NCBI RefSeq assembly: GCF_002307495.1
Contig: NZ_NTMR01000005.1
Location: 277,865 to 341,864 of the forward strand
Length of the DNA: 64,000 nucleotides
Direction of reading: 5' to 3'
From: Pseudomonas abyssi
GTDB taxonomy: Bacteria > Pseudomonadota > Gammaproteobacteria > Pseudomonadales > Pseudomonadaceae
Positions within the stretch are counted from its first letter, which is position 1. Each line of letters begins with the position of its first letter. The notes beneath the pieces are model-generated. The model saw nothing but the letters and a program-made list of their open reading frames with translations, had not been told where the DNA came from and made no database searches. Below, piece by piece: positions 52,695 through 62,752 of this stretch. The position numbers and the translations under genes were made by a program.

Positions 52695-55600
52695 ATGAAG
52701 GTTTTTACTCGTTACACTCCTGTTGCTTTCTTTGCCGCGGCAGCGATGTTTTCTTCGGCTCAATTGTGGGCTGAAGATGTTGAGGTGTATTACTCTGAGG
52801 TGTTATCAGACGACTCAGTGAATAAGAATATCGCTAACGTCATGATTATGCTGGACACGTCAGGCTCTATGCGCAACTGTGAGACAGGGTCGGGTAGTTC
52901 ATGGTGCACCAATAGTGATTGGCGTCAGCGACGTATTAATCTGCTGCATGATGCAATGGAGGCAATTCTTGATGAGGCTGATGAGAACGTAAATATTGGG
53001 CTTGGGCGATTTAATAGCGATAGTGATGGCGGGTATGTCATGTTGCCGGTGATGCCGGTGACTGAAAAAACACGCCCTTATTTCGATGATGCACTATCGT
53101 CGATAAATCCAAGTCGAAATATTCAAACTCCAAGCGGGGGGATGCCAAGTGGTGGAACACCGACCTCTCAGGCATACGAAGAGATGGCTCAGTATATGCT
53201 GGGCGGTGGTCGTAGTGAGAATTATGGTACTGATGGTGGACGGTACTGTATAGAAGATGAGTACGAGGAGCAGTGTACTACAGAGTACGAGTACTCCGGG
53301 GGGGTTCCGGTTTCTTATTGTGATGTAAGTAGCCCCGCTTGCACTGTTTCTTATGGCAGCTGGGAGCCGTTGCCGGTTGCCGCAAGCTGTAATGAGGCTA
53401 ATGCAGACGTGTGTCGGGTTATTGAGCTTGGATGGAAGAGTGGGCGTTGTCCCGCTGGAGCTGTGCGGTGTGCTGAGAGGGGGTTCTTGTTCTGGTGGAG
53501 TTACAACCTGTCTCAGTTTCAAGAGCGCTCGGCAAGTTATATGCAGGGCTCGGTCGTCAATGAAGTGACCTATTGTGAGTCTGTGCCTACTGGGGACTGC
53601 GCTGAGTACTCGCAGATAACTTCTGGTTCTAACTACCAGTCTCCTATTGTGGAGGCGAATCAATGCGAGTCTAACCATATTATCTTGTTTACCGATGGAG
53701 CGCCTTCGGGTGATAGCCCCAGCACTGTTGATCTTGTTTCCTGTAGCGGTACGTCGTACGACTGCCAAGTGCGTATTGCCCGTCACCTGAATCGTGAAGG
53801 TAATTCAGTGGGTCGTGAGATTAAAACTCACAATATTGGACTCTATATGGGGGCTGATACGCTGGCGAATATGCAGAGTGTTTCCAGTGCTGGTGGTGGG
53901 AGTACTTATAACTCGGATAACGCAGAAAGCTTGCTTTTGGCTTTTAAATCTACTCTTGATTTGATTGCTGACGAAGCCAGCACAATGGTTTCCCCGGGCG
54001 TAGCTGTGAGCCAAAGTCAGCGTTTTCAGCATCTTGATGAAATGTATTTTTCGTTATTCAAGCCGCTGCAAAATAGCTTCTGGAACGGCAACCTCAAGCG
54101 CTACCGGGTTGAGGTGGATGATGGTGAGGCAACTTTCTACGATGCGTCCGGTAGTAATGCGATGACCGGCAGTGAGTTCTCTTCCTCGGCCCGCAGTTGG
54201 TGGAGTCGTTCGGTCGACGGCGCCGATATCATGCTGGGCGGTGCTCGTGATCGACTGCAGACTACGTCGCGCCGGCTCTTCTATACAGCCTCGCCTGGCG
54301 GCAGTCTGCGCCGGTTTGATCTGAATGATTTCACCAATGCGCAGCTGCTGTTACCCCCGGAGGCTACCGATGCGGTGCGGGGGAATGTAGAGCGCGAGCT
54401 CCTCAATATGTGGGGCGATCCGCTGCACAGTCGGCCGCTCATGGTTAACTATGGTGGTACCACTGTGGGTGAGGACTTTGTTGAAGACAACATTGTTTTC
54501 GTCTCAACCAACGCCGGCATGCTGCACGCAATCGACACCCGTAACGGCGATGAAAAATTTGCCTTTATGCCCTACGAGTTTATCTCGAAAGCCTCTAGCT
54601 ACACGGTTAATCGCCCGCCGCTTGCCGGGGGGAACAAACGCCAGACATACGGGTTGGATGGTAGCTGGTCGGTGTTGCGGCAGCCTGGTGCCTCGCTTGA
54701 GGACGCACCATCAAAGGTCATGATTTATGGTGGGATGCGGCGTGGAGGTAATAGCTATTTTGCGCTGGACGTCACCAATGTAAGCAGTCCGCAGCTCGCA
54801 TGGCAGATTAGTGGCGGCACCGGTGACTTTGTCGACTTGGGCCAGACTTGGTCTACGCCGAAGGTGGCTCGTTTCCCAACTAGTGATGGTGGGAGTATTC
54901 CGGTGGTGATCTTTGGTGGGGGGTATAGTCCAGCAGATCACGATGACCACAAGGAGCGCCGCGCTCAGGATGAAAAGGGCAACGCAATCTATGTGGTAAA
55001 TGCCAACACCGGCGAGTTGGTTTGGTCTGCGGGTAGCCGGAGCGGGAATGTAGCAACAACCGTATCAAGTATGACGCACTCGATTCCAGGTAGCATCGCG
55101 GTAGTTGATGCTGATTCTGATGGGGTGGTTGATCATTTGTATTTCGCCGACCTTGGTGGGCAGTTGTTCCGCGCTGACATCGATGGTTCGGAAGCTGGTG
55201 CCCATAGCGTCACGCTGCTGGCGCGACTCGGTGGTACTGGCGAGAACCACCGTCGATTCTATGAGCAGCCGACGGTTTCATATGTGCGCGATGGAGCTTA
55301 TTCCAGTTACTACGTGTCGCTGGCATCGGGGTATCGTAGCCACCCACTGGATGTTGATGCGCAAGATGCGCTCTTTGTGTTGCGTGACCGGGAGCCTTTT
55401 GGTGGCCCCGCGAAATCGGCGGCGACACTTGGCGACTTCACTAATGTGTCGACCGGAGCTGAGCCCGATACAACTAAGCGTGGCTGGTATATGGCGTTGA
55501 ATAAGGCCGAGGGCGAGAAGTCGCTATCCTCACCGGCTGTCTTCAACTATGAGGTCCTGTTCACAACGTATTCTCCGACTACATCCTCGGACGATGAGCG

Positions 55601-55913
55601 TGACCCTTGTTCGGTTAGCTACGGTCAGTCTTATCTCCACCGGGTTAACTTGCTGACGGGGCAGGGTGAGCGCTATACGCTGGTCCAGCCTGGTCTGCCC
55701 CCGGGGGTCACTGTTCTGTTTGGCGAGGACGGTGATACAGCCATCGTTGTTGGAACCGAAACCATTCCGGAGGGCGCTGGCGGTGGTGGTGGTGGTGGCG
55801 GTGGCGGTGGCGGCACGTTGCGTGATCTGCGCCATGGTCGCTGGATGCAGTTGACGCCGGACGCTGCTGGGGCTATCAAACTGCCTCAAGATGAAGGCGG
55901 GGAGGGGGATTAA
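52695..55913 (+). CDS. pilY1: Pilus tip/adhesin protein PilY1
   Basis: 1072-residue secreted protein with a signal peptide ending at QLWA. The vWA domain has an intact MIDAS start (DTSGS, residues 54-58). It contains a Cys-rich insertion (about 185-325, over 12 Cys) before the conserved IILFTDGAPSGD. The C-terminal half is a PilY1 beta-propeller (GDPLHSRPLMVNYGG, KVMIYGGMRRGGNSYFALDV). It has an EF-hand-like calcium loop DADSDGVVD at 805-813, the type that controls retraction in P. aeruginosa. A run of about 11 Gly (from ~1029) precedes the last 30 residues. The first half is AT-rich and the second half GC-rich, suggesting mosaic origin. GGAGG precedes the ATG. Confidence 0.92.
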   Translation: MKVFTRYTPVAFFAAAAMFSSAQLWAEDVEVYYSEVLSDDSVNKNIANVMIMLDTSGSMRNCETGSGSSWCTNSDWRQRRINLLHDAMEAILDEADENVNIGLGRFNSDSDGGYVMLPVMPVTEKTRPYFDDALSSINPSRNIQTPSGGMPSGGTPTSQAYEEMAQYMLGGGRSENYGTDGGRYCIEDEYEEQCTTEYEYSGGVPVSYCDVSSPACTVSYGSWEPLPVAASCNEANADVCRVIELGWKSGRCPAGAVRCAERGFLFWWSYNLSQFQERSASYMQGSVVNEVTYCESVPTGDCAEYSQITSGSNYQSPIVEANQCESNHIILFTDGAPSGDSPSTVDLVSCSGTSYDCQVRIARHLNREGNSVGREIKTHNIGLYMGADTLANMQSVSSAGGGSTYNSDNAESLLLAFKSTLDLIADEASTMVSPGVAVSQSQRFQHLDEMYFSLFKPLQNSFWNGNLKRYRVEVDDGEATFYDASGSNAMTGSEFSSSARSWWSRSVDGADIMLGGARDRLQTTSRRLFYTASPGGSLRRFDLNDFTNAQLLLPPEATDAVRGNVERELLNMWGDPLHSRPLMVNYGGTTVGEDFVEDNIVFVSTNAGMLHAIDTRNGDEKFAFMPYEFISKASSYTVNRPPLAGGNKRQTYGLDGSWSVLRQPGASLEDAPSKVMIYGGMRRGGNSYFALDVTNVSSPQLAWQISGGTGDFVDLGQTWSTPKVARFPTSDGGSIPVVIFGGGYSPADHDDHKERRAQDEKGNAIYVVNANTGELVWSAGSRSGNVATTVSSMTHSIPGSIAVVDADSDGVVDHLYFADLGGQLFRADIDGSEAGAHSVTLLARLGGTGENHRRFYEQPTVSYVRDGAYSSYYVSLASGYRSHPLDVDAQDALFVLRDREPFGGPAKSAATLGDFTNVSTGAEPDTTKRGWYMALNKAEGEKSLSSPAVFNYEVLFTTYSPTTSSDDERDPCSVSYGQSYLHRVNLLTGQGERYTLVQPGLPPGVTVLFGEDGDTAIVVGTETIPEGAGGGGGGGGGGGGTLRDLRHGRWMQLTPDAAGAIKLPQDEGGEGD

Positions 55914-55918
55914 CCGTG

Positions 55919-56314
55919 ATGAGAAAAGCGATGAAGTTCTCGCGTAGTGCCGGTTTTACGATAGTCGAGGTGATGATTGTAGTAGCGATTGTGGGGATTC
56001 TCGCCGCAATCGCTTATCCCTCTTATCAAGAGCACATCCGCAACACGCGAGAGGCGGAGGCTAAGGGTTTGATAATGGAGTACGCCAGCGAGTTGGAGGC
56101 ATTCAGGGCTAAAAACTTTGAATACCCTGCTGACGATGCTGCGGCTAGGAGGTTCGCTCCTGACGGTCTATATGGCGGTGATTTTTATACGCCTGTGTAC
56201 AGTCGTGATAGTCCTCATGCCTTTACGATCACCGCGGCTCCTAAAGGTATTATGACGGGTGAGCAGACGCTTGAGTTTGAGACCGTAAATGGTGGGCCGC
56301 AGTGGGCTGACTGA
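55919..56314 (+). CDS. pilE: Minor pilin PilE
   Basis: 131-residue type IV pilin-like protein. Leader MRKAMKFSRSAG, then FTIVEVMIVVAIVGILAAIAYPSYQEHIRNTREAEAKG. The C-terminal part is short, with no Cys pair. It follows pilY1 by 5 bp and ends the operon. pilY2, found between these genes in P. aeruginosa, is absent. An ATG 12 bp downstream is an alternative start. Confidence 0.85.
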   Translation: MRKAMKFSRSAGFTIVEVMIVVAIVGILAAIAYPSYQEHIRNTREAEAKGLIMEYASELEAFRAKNFEYPADDAAARRFAPDGLYGGDFYTPVYSRDSPHAFTITAAPKGIMTGEQTLEFETVNGGPQWAD

Positions 56315-56321
56315 GTGGCTC

Positions 56322-57407
56322 TTATTTTTGCTCCAGCAACACCCCCGACTCCATATGGTGGGTATAGGGGAATTGATCGAACAAGGCGCACCGCACTACG
56401 CGGTGCGTTTTTGTTAGGGTCTGCAGGTTGCCTGCCAGGGTCTCCGGGTTGCAGGAGATGTAGAGAATGCGCCGGTAGTCTTTGACCAGGTCCAGCGTGG
56501 CGGGATCGAGGCCGGCGCGCGGCGGATCGACGAATACGGTGCCGAACTCAAAACCGCTCAGGTCGATGCCCTGCAGTCGGCGGAAGGGGCGCACACCGGT
56601 CAGTGCCTGGGTAACTTCTTCGCTGGCCAGGCGTACCAGGGTGACATTGTCGACGTTGTTCAGGCGCAGGTTTTCCTGTGCGGCGCGTACTGAGCTTTTG
56701 GCGAGCTCGGTAGCCATAACCCGGCGGAAAGCGGTAGACAGCGGTAGCGTGAAGTTGCCGTTGCCGCAGTACAGCTCCAGCAGGTCGTCGCTGTTGCTGC
56801 CGGCGGCATCCAGCGCCCAGCTCAGCATATGCTGGTTGACGCCGCCGTTGGGTTGGGTAAACCCGCCTTCAATCTGCTGGTAGTGCCATTGGCGGCCAGC
56901 CACATCCAGCACTTCCACTACGTGATCTGTCTGCAGAACACGCTTCTGACCGCGGCTGCGGCCGATCAGTTGTACCCCGAGTTGGGCTGCAAGCGTGCGG
57001 GCGGGGCCATCCCAGGCGTCGTCCAGTGGGCGGTGGTAGCAGAGGGTGATCAATGCCTGGCCGGATAGTGTTGTCAGAAACTCAACCTGAAACAGCTTGC
57101 GGCCCAGGATTGGATCGGCCTTGCAGGCCTCCAGCAGGGGCATCATCAGAGTATTGATCTGGCGGCTGGCGATGGGCAGTTGGGTGATCAGGATCGGCTT
57201 GCGTTTGTCGCCCTGCTCAAACATTGCGTAGTGCGGCTCGCCATTCTCGTACCAAAGACGAAACTCGGCGCGCAGGCGAAAGTGTTCGCGCGCGGACTCG
57301 AATACCTCGGGGGCAGGAGCGTCAAAGGGGGCAAGCAACTGCTCAAGACGTTCGCGCTTGGCGGCCAGTTGGGTGTCGTACTGCTCGGGTTGGAATGCGG
57401 TACTCAT
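56322..57407 (-). CDS. trmA: tRNA (uracil-54-C5)-methyltransferase
   Basis: 361-residue SAM enzyme forming T54 in the tRNA T-loop. [16 protein letters not shown] is the SAM loop. [25 protein letters not shown] (catalytic Cys) and [12 protein letters not shown] follow. No N-terminal TRAM domain, as expected of TrmA rather than RlmD/RlmC. It overlaps the NCS2 permease stop by 1 nt. The same pairing with a permease is remembered in P. aeruginosa. The distal end holds the terminator of the convergent pilus operon. Confidence 0.96.
   Translation of the reverse strand: MSTAFQPEQYDTQLAAKRERLEQLLAPFDAPAPEVFESAREHFRLRAEFRLWYENGEPHYAMFEQGDKRKPILITQLPIASRQINTLMMPLLEACKADPILGRKLFQVEFLTTLSGQALITLCYHRPLDDAWDGPARTLAAQLGVQLIGRSRGQKRVLQTDHVVEVLDVAGRQWHYQQIEGGFTQPNGGVNQHMLSWALDAAGSNSDDLLELYCGNGNFTLPLSTAFRRVMATELAKSSVRAAQENLRLNNVDNVTLVRLASEEVTQALTGVRPFRRLQGIDLSGFEFGTVFVDPPRAGLDPATLDLVKDYRRILYISCNPETLAGNLQTLTKTHRVVRCALFDQFPYTHHMESGVLLEQK
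56387..56413 (+). terminator. Intrinsic terminator of the minor pilin operon, inside trmA
   Basis: Perfect 8-bp stem CGCACCGC/GCGGTGCG, loop ACTAC, followed by TTTTTG on the plus strand. It is 72 bp past pilE and lies within trmA coding sequence on the other strand. Confidence 0.62.
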
Positions 57408-58699
57408 TAGCTGAACAGCGCCAGTTTGATGACGAACAGGGCAGCCAGGATGTACAGGCTGGGGTTGAGTTCACGCCAGCGGCCCGCCAGCAGCTTGATC
57501 ACCGTCCAGCTGATAAAGCCAAGCGCGATACCATTGGCGATCGAGAAGGTCAGCGGCATTGCCAAAGCGGTCACGACGACGGGAGCCGCTTCTGTCAGGT
57601 CGTCCCAGTTGATCTGTACCAGGCCGTGGGTCATCAGTACTGCAACGAACAACAGTGCGGGTGCCGTCGCATAGCCGGGTACGGCCGTGGCCAGTGGCGA
57701 GAAGAACATGCTGAGCAGAAAGAGCAAAGCGACCACGCAAGCGGTCAAGCCGGTACGGCCGCCGGCGCTGATGCCGGCGGTGGACTCGATATAGCTGGTG
57801 GTCGTGGAGGTGCCGAGGGCGGCGCCGGCCATGGTGGCGGTGCTGTCGGCCATCAGGGCCCGGCCCAGGCGCGGCATCTTGCCGTCGGCTTCGACCAGAT
57901 TGGCCTTCTGCGCTACGCCGATCAGGGTGCCGGAAGTGTCGAACAGGTCGACGAACAGGAACGCAAATACGACGCTTAGCAGGCCGACTTCCAGTGCTCC
58001 CTTGATATCCAGCTCCAGAAAGGTGGGCTTGAGACTGGGGGGCGTCGACACCAGGCCGTCAAGGTGGCTCAGGCCAAGCAGGAAGCTGGCGGCGGTGACC
58101 AGCAGAATGCCGATCATCACGGCGCCGGTCACCTTGCGGTAGGACAGAGCCACGATGACGGCGAAGCCGGCTGCCGCCAGCAACGGCTCTGGCTGCCCAA
58201 GGTCGCCCATGGTGACCAGTGTGACCGGGTGATCAACCACCAGTCCTGCGCTCTTCAGTGCGATCAGTGCGAGGAATAGCCCGATACCTGCCGCGATGGC
58301 GGAGCGCAGTGGCAGCGGGATGCTGTCGATAATCCACTCGCGAATGTGGAACAGACTAAGCAGAAAGAACAGAAAGCCGGACAGGAATACGGCGCCCAGG
58401 GCAACTTGCCAGCTGTAGCCCATGGAACCGACCACGGTGTAGCTGAAGAACGCGTTCAGCCCCATGCCGGGCGCCAGTGCGATGGGGTAGTTGGCCCACA
58501 GGCCCATGACCAGTGAGCCGATTGCTGCTGCCAGGCAGGTGGCGACAAAGGCAGCGCCCGGATCGATCCCTGCGTCTGCCATCATCATCGGGTTGACGAA
58601 GATGATGTAGGCCATGGTCAGGAAGGTGGTAACGCCAGCGAGCACCTCTGTGCGTACGTTGCTGCCGTGTTCGTGCAGTTTGAACAGTTTTTCCAACAT
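57407..58699 (-). CDS. NCS2-family purine permease (AzgA-like)
   Basis: 430-residue nucleobase:cation symporter with 12-14 transmembrane helices. [60 protein letters not shown] and the [32 protein letters not shown] stretch are typical of adenine/guanine/hypoxanthine transporters (AdeP/GhxP group). The open frame runs 233 codons further upstream as the antisense of fklB, which is not coding. The ATG at 58699 is the family start. It is followed at once by trmA. Confidence 0.93.
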   Translation of the reverse strand: MLEKLFKLHEHGSNVRTEVLAGVTTFLTMAYIIFVNPMMMADAGIDPGAAFVATCLAAAIGSLVMGLWANYPIALAPGMGLNAFFSYTVVGSMGYSWQVALGAVFLSGFLFFLLSLFHIREWIIDSIPLPLRSAIAAGIGLFLALIALKSAGLVVDHPVTLVTMGDLGQPEPLLAAAGFAVIVALSYRKVTGAVMIGILLVTAASFLLGLSHLDGLVSTPPSLKPTFLELDIKGALEVGLLSVVFAFLFVDLFDTSGTLIGVAQKANLVEADGKMPRLGRALMADSTATMAGAALGTSTTTSYIESTAGISAGGRTGLTACVVALLFLLSMFFSPLATAVPGYATAPALLFVAVLMTHGLVQINWDDLTEAAPVVVTALAMPLTFSIANGIALGFISWTVIKLLAGRWRELNPSLYILAALFVIKLALFS

Positions 58700-58736
58700 G
58701 GGTGTGGCGTTCCAGGCTGAGGGCGAAAAGCCGCCA

Positions 58737-58765
58737 AGTGTAGCGGATTCGCCGCTGCGGGTGAA
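58737..58765 (-). promoter_or_regulatory. Promoter of the purine permease-trmA pair
   Basis: On the minus strand TTCACC and TACACT are separated by 17 bp, giving a leader of about 30 nt before the permease. Confidence 0.5.
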
Positions 58766-58770
58766 TTTTT

Positions 58771-58796
58771 GCCGACAATGTGTCAGTCTTGTCGGC
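58771..58796. promoter_or_regulatory. Perfect inverted repeat between divergent permease and fklB
   Basis: GCCGACAA and TTGTCGGC arms with a 10-bp spacer, directly upstream of the permease -35 and flanked by short T/A runs. The genes diverge, so an operator is more likely than a terminator. Confidence 0.45.
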
Positions 58797-58822
58797 CATT
58801 TTTCTAGCGGAGTGCCGCCACC

Positions 58823-59440
58823 ATGAGCAATACAATCGATACCGACGAGAAGCGCGTCAGCTACGGCATTGGACGCCAGATGGGCGATCAGCTGCTGGCC
58901 AGCAATATTCCTGATCTGGATCTGGAACTGGTTGCCGCCGGCCTTAAGGACGCGTTTGGTCAGCAGGCGAGCCAGGTGCCGGAAGCTGACCTGCAGGCTG
59001 CCTTCCAGGTGCTGCAGGGGAAAATGCAGGCTGCGGCCGAGGCTGCTGCAAAAGAGGCGGCGCAGGCTGGTGTCGATTTCCTGGCTGAGAACGCCAAGCG
59101 CGATGGCGTTGTGACTCTGCCTTCTGGTTTGCAGTACGAAGTGGTTACCGCGGGTACCGGCGCTACCCCTGAAGCCAGTTCCACGGTACAGACTCATTAC
59201 GAGGGCACGCTGATTTCCGGTGAGGTGTTCGACAGCTCCTACAAGCGTGGTCAGCCGGCAGAGTTTCCGGTTGGTGGCGTGATCGCAGGTTGGACCGAGG
59301 CGCTGCAATTGATGCAAGAAGGTGCCAAATGGCGTCTGTTTATCCCCTCGGAGCTGGCCTACGGCGCTCGCGGAGCGGGCAACAGCATTCCGCCGCACAG
59401 TGCACTGGTGTTCGATATCGAGCTGCTGAAAGTGCTCTGA
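58823..59440 (+). CDS. fklB: FKBP-type peptidyl-prolyl isomerase (FKBP22-like)
   Basis: 205-residue cytoplasmic isomerase. An N-terminal dimerisation helix bundle (residues 1-90, KRVSYGIGRQMGDQLLASN and an Ala-rich helix) is followed by an FKBP domain: GDGV-like start, VQTHYEGTLISGEVFDSSYKRGQPAEFPVGGVIAGWTEALQLM and AYGARGAGNSIPPHSALVFDIELL. No signal peptide, so FklB rather than FkpA. Strong terminator follows. Confidence 0.94.
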   Translation: MSNTIDTDEKRVSYGIGRQMGDQLLASNIPDLDLELVAAGLKDAFGQQASQVPEADLQAAFQVLQGKMQAAAEAAAKEAAQAGVDFLAENAKRDGVVTLPSGLQYEVVTAGTGATPEASSTVQTHYEGTLISGEVFDSSYKRGQPAEFPVGGVIAGWTEALQLMQEGAKWRLFIPSELAYGARGAGNSIPPHSALVFDIELLKVL

Positions 59441-59458
59441 TGCCGAATGGCAGGACCG

Positions 59459-59486
59459 AAAAAGGCACGCATTGCGTGCCTTTTTT
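59459..59486. terminator. Bidirectional intrinsic terminator between fklB and ispB
   Basis: Perfect stem AAAAAGGCACGC/GCGTGCCTTTTT with a 3-nt loop, 18 bp past fklB, with T's on the plus strand and A's at the other end. It serves convergent genes. Confidence 0.85.
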
Positions 59487-59564
59487 GTCTCAGGAAGCGT
59501 TGGCTCCCGGTCTGTTGTTGGCCAGCGTGCTGGCTGCGGGTGCGATTACGCCGCTGCTCCAGTT

Positions 59565-60533
59565 TCAGAAGCTACGCTTGACCGCAAAGCGTGCCAGTTG
59601 CTCCAGTGCGTCGCGGTATTCAGATGCGGGCAGAGTGCCCAGCAGAGCGATGGCGCGATCAGCATGTTGCTGGGCAAGGCGGGCCGTGTAATCCAGTGCG
59701 CCAGAGGCGGTTACGGCTTCGCGGATGGGGGTCATGTCATCGGTGCCGCCTTTCTGGATCGCCTGGCGAACCAGCGCTGCCTGCGCCTCAGTGCCGTGGC
59801 GCATGGTGTAGATCAGCGGTAGCGTGGGTTTGCCTTCGGCCAGGTCATCGCCAACGTTCTTGCCCATCTCGGCCGCGTCACCGCTGTAATCAAGCAGGTC
59901 GTCCATCAGCTGGAAGGCAATGCCGAGCGCGTCGCCAAACTCGCGCAGCGCCTCAATTTGATCGGCCTTGGCTCCGGCCAGCACGGCGGCGCTGTGGCTT
60001 GCCGCTTCAAATAGCATGGCCGTTTTGCTGCGGATGACTTCCATGTAGGTGGCTTCGTCGGTGTTGGCGTCGCGCACCTTGGACAGTTGCAGGACTTCAC
60101 CTTCGGCGATGACGTTGGTCGCGTTCGCCAGAATTTGCATGACTTCCATATTGCCCAATGCAACCATCATCTCGAAGGCGCGGGAATAGAGAAAGTCGCC
60201 CACCAGCACGCTGGGCGCATTACCCCAGAGTGCGTTGGCGGTGGAGCGGCCACGGCGCAGGTCGGAGGTGTCGACCACGTCGTCGTGCAGCAGAGTCGCT
60301 GTGTGCAGGAATTCGATGATGGCTGCGAGTGTGTGTTGCTCGCTGCTGTCTGCACCGCAGGCGCGTGCGCTGAGCAGCACCACCAGTGGGCGCAGGCGTT
60401 TGCCGCCCGCGCTGATGATGTAATGGCCGATCTTCTCCACAAGCGGGACCCGGGAATGCAATTGATCCAGGATCAGCTGGTTGACCGCAGCGAAGTCTCC
60501 GGCGACCGGCTCATAGAAAGGCAGCGTGCTCAT
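59565..60533 (-). CDS. ispB: Octaprenyl/polyprenyl diphosphate synthase
   Basis: 322-residue trans-prenyltransferase making the ubiquinone side chain. First Asp-rich motif DDVVD at 84-88, second DDLLD at 211-215, GGKRLRP at 43-49. The product is probably C40 or C45 (Pseudomonas makes ubiquinone-9), which the sequence alone does not decide. It diverges from rplU, as in other gammaproteobacteria. Confidence 0.95.
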   Translation of the reverse strand: MSTLPFYEPVAGDFAAVNQLILDQLHSRVPLVEKIGHYIISAGGKRLRPLVVLLSARACGADSSEQHTLAAIIEFLHTATLLHDDVVDTSDLRRGRSTANALWGNAPSVLVGDFLYSRAFEMMVALGNMEVMQILANATNVIAEGEVLQLSKVRDANTDEATYMEVIRSKTAMLFEAASHSAAVLAGAKADQIEALREFGDALGIAFQLMDDLLDYSGDAAEMGKNVGDDLAEGKPTLPLIYTMRHGTEAQAALVRQAIQKGGTDDMTPIREAVTASGALDYTARLAQQHADRAIALLGTLPASEYRDALEQLARFAVKRSF

Positions 60534-60624
60534 TGAATGCAGAATTCCAGAAAAGGTTCCGCGGCATGCTAGGTTGCGGGCTGCGGGCTGTCAAGAAAGG
60601 CCGGTTGTCGCAGTGTTTCAAGGC

Positions 60625-60653
60625 TTGCTTAATGGTAGGCGGTTGAGTAAAAT
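60625..60653 (+). promoter_or_regulatory. Promoter of rplU-rpmA
   Basis: TTGCTT at 60625-60630 and TAAAAT at 60648-60653 with a 17-bp spacer and the GC-rich discriminator CCGCGCC, as in stringently controlled ribosomal operons. The leader is about 128 nt. Confidence 0.6.
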
Positions 60654-60788
60654 CCGCGCCCTGAGATAAAAAGCATCCCTGTTTTGACAATGGCAAGGTC
60701 GAACTCGATAGGCGAGCTCACTTGCAGCCATGCCAGCCAATAACCATTAGATAAAGCGCTGGGTGAGCAGGATTACGGAGAAAGCAAT

Positions 60789-61100
60789 ATGTACGCAGTC
60801 ATTGTTACCGGCGGCAAGCAATACAAGGTCGCTGAAGGCGAGTTCCTGAAAGTAGAGAAGCTGGACGTTGAGACTGGCGCCAGCATCGAGTTCGACAAGG
60901 TGTTGCTGGTAGGCAACGGTGACGACATCAAGATCGGTGCGCCGGTTGTTGAAGGTGCCAAAGTGACTGCAGAAGTCAGTGCGCACGGTCGTGGCGATAA
61001 AGTTCGCATCATCAAGTTCCGTCGTCGCAAGCACCACATGAAGCGTCAGGGCCACCGTCAGTGGTACACCGAAATCAAGATCACCGGCATCTCTGCCTAA
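60789..61100 (+). CDS. rplU: 50S ribosomal protein L21
   Basis: 103 residues, full length. [25 protein letters not shown] and [23 protein letters not shown] are diagnostic. GGAG precedes the ATG. rpmA follows after 24 bp. Confidence 0.98.
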   Translation: MYAVIVTGGKQYKVAEGEFLKVEKLDVETGASIEFDKVLLVGNGDDIKIGAPVVEGAKVTAEVSAHGRGDKVRIIKFRRRKHHMKRQGHRQWYTEIKITGISA

Positions 61101-61124
61101 GCTGATTCAGGAGAGTAAAGACTC

Positions 61125-61382
61125 ATGGCACACAAAAAAGCAGGCGGTTCCACACGTAACGGTCGCGATTCAGAATCCAAACGACTTGGTGTGAAAATCT
61201 ACGGCGGCCAAGCCATCATTCCGGGCAACATCATTGTCCGTCAGCGTGGCACCGAATTCCACGCCGGCAAGAACGTCGGTATGGGCAAGGATCACACTCT
61301 GTTCGCCAAGGCGGAAGGTGTGGTCAAGTTTGAAGTCAAAGGTAAATTCAATCGCCGTTACGTCAGTGTCGTAACTGCCTGA
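61125..61382 (+). CDS. rpmA: 50S ribosomal protein L27
   Basis: 85 residues. [24 protein letters not shown] contains the N-terminal tail that reaches the peptidyl-transferase centre. No cleavable extension of the Firmicute kind. Followed by a terminator. Confidence 0.98.
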   Translation: MAHKKAGGSTRNGRDSESKRLGVKIYGGQAIIPGNIIVRQRGTEFHAGKNVGMGKDHTLFAKAEGVVKFEVKGKFNRRYVSVVTA

Positions 61383-61397
61383 TTGGCCTGAGATTGC

Positions 61398-61427
61398 AAA
61401 AAGCCCTGTCTTGCGACGGGGCTTTTT
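61398..61427 (+). terminator. Intrinsic terminator after rpmA
   Basis: 13-bp stem AAAAAGCCCTGTC/GACGGGGCTTTTT with one G-T pair and loop TTGC, ending in a T-run. 15 bp past the rpmA stop. Confidence 0.85.
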
Positions 61428-61453
61428 TGTTTGTAGCGTATTCTTTCCATTAG

Positions 61454-62686
<1,233 letters not shown>

Positions 62687-62693
62687 GTGAGCG

Positions 62694-62720
62694 CCGTGGC
62701 GGCCGCCGCAGTCGCCACGG
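62694..62720 (+). other. Hairpin between obgE and proB
   Basis: Perfect 8-bp stem CCGTGGCG/CGCCACGG, with no T-run, in the 66-bp gap. Could attenuate transcription into proB. Confidence 0.35.
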
Positions 62721-62752
62721 GTGGGCTTTGACAATCTGTTGATGGAATCAGC

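Noticed and set aside
57407..59398. Very long minus-strand frame (663 codons) suggesting an N-terminal extension of the purine permease
   Set aside because: The extra 233 codons are antisense to fklB and have no family similarity. The permease begins at 58699.
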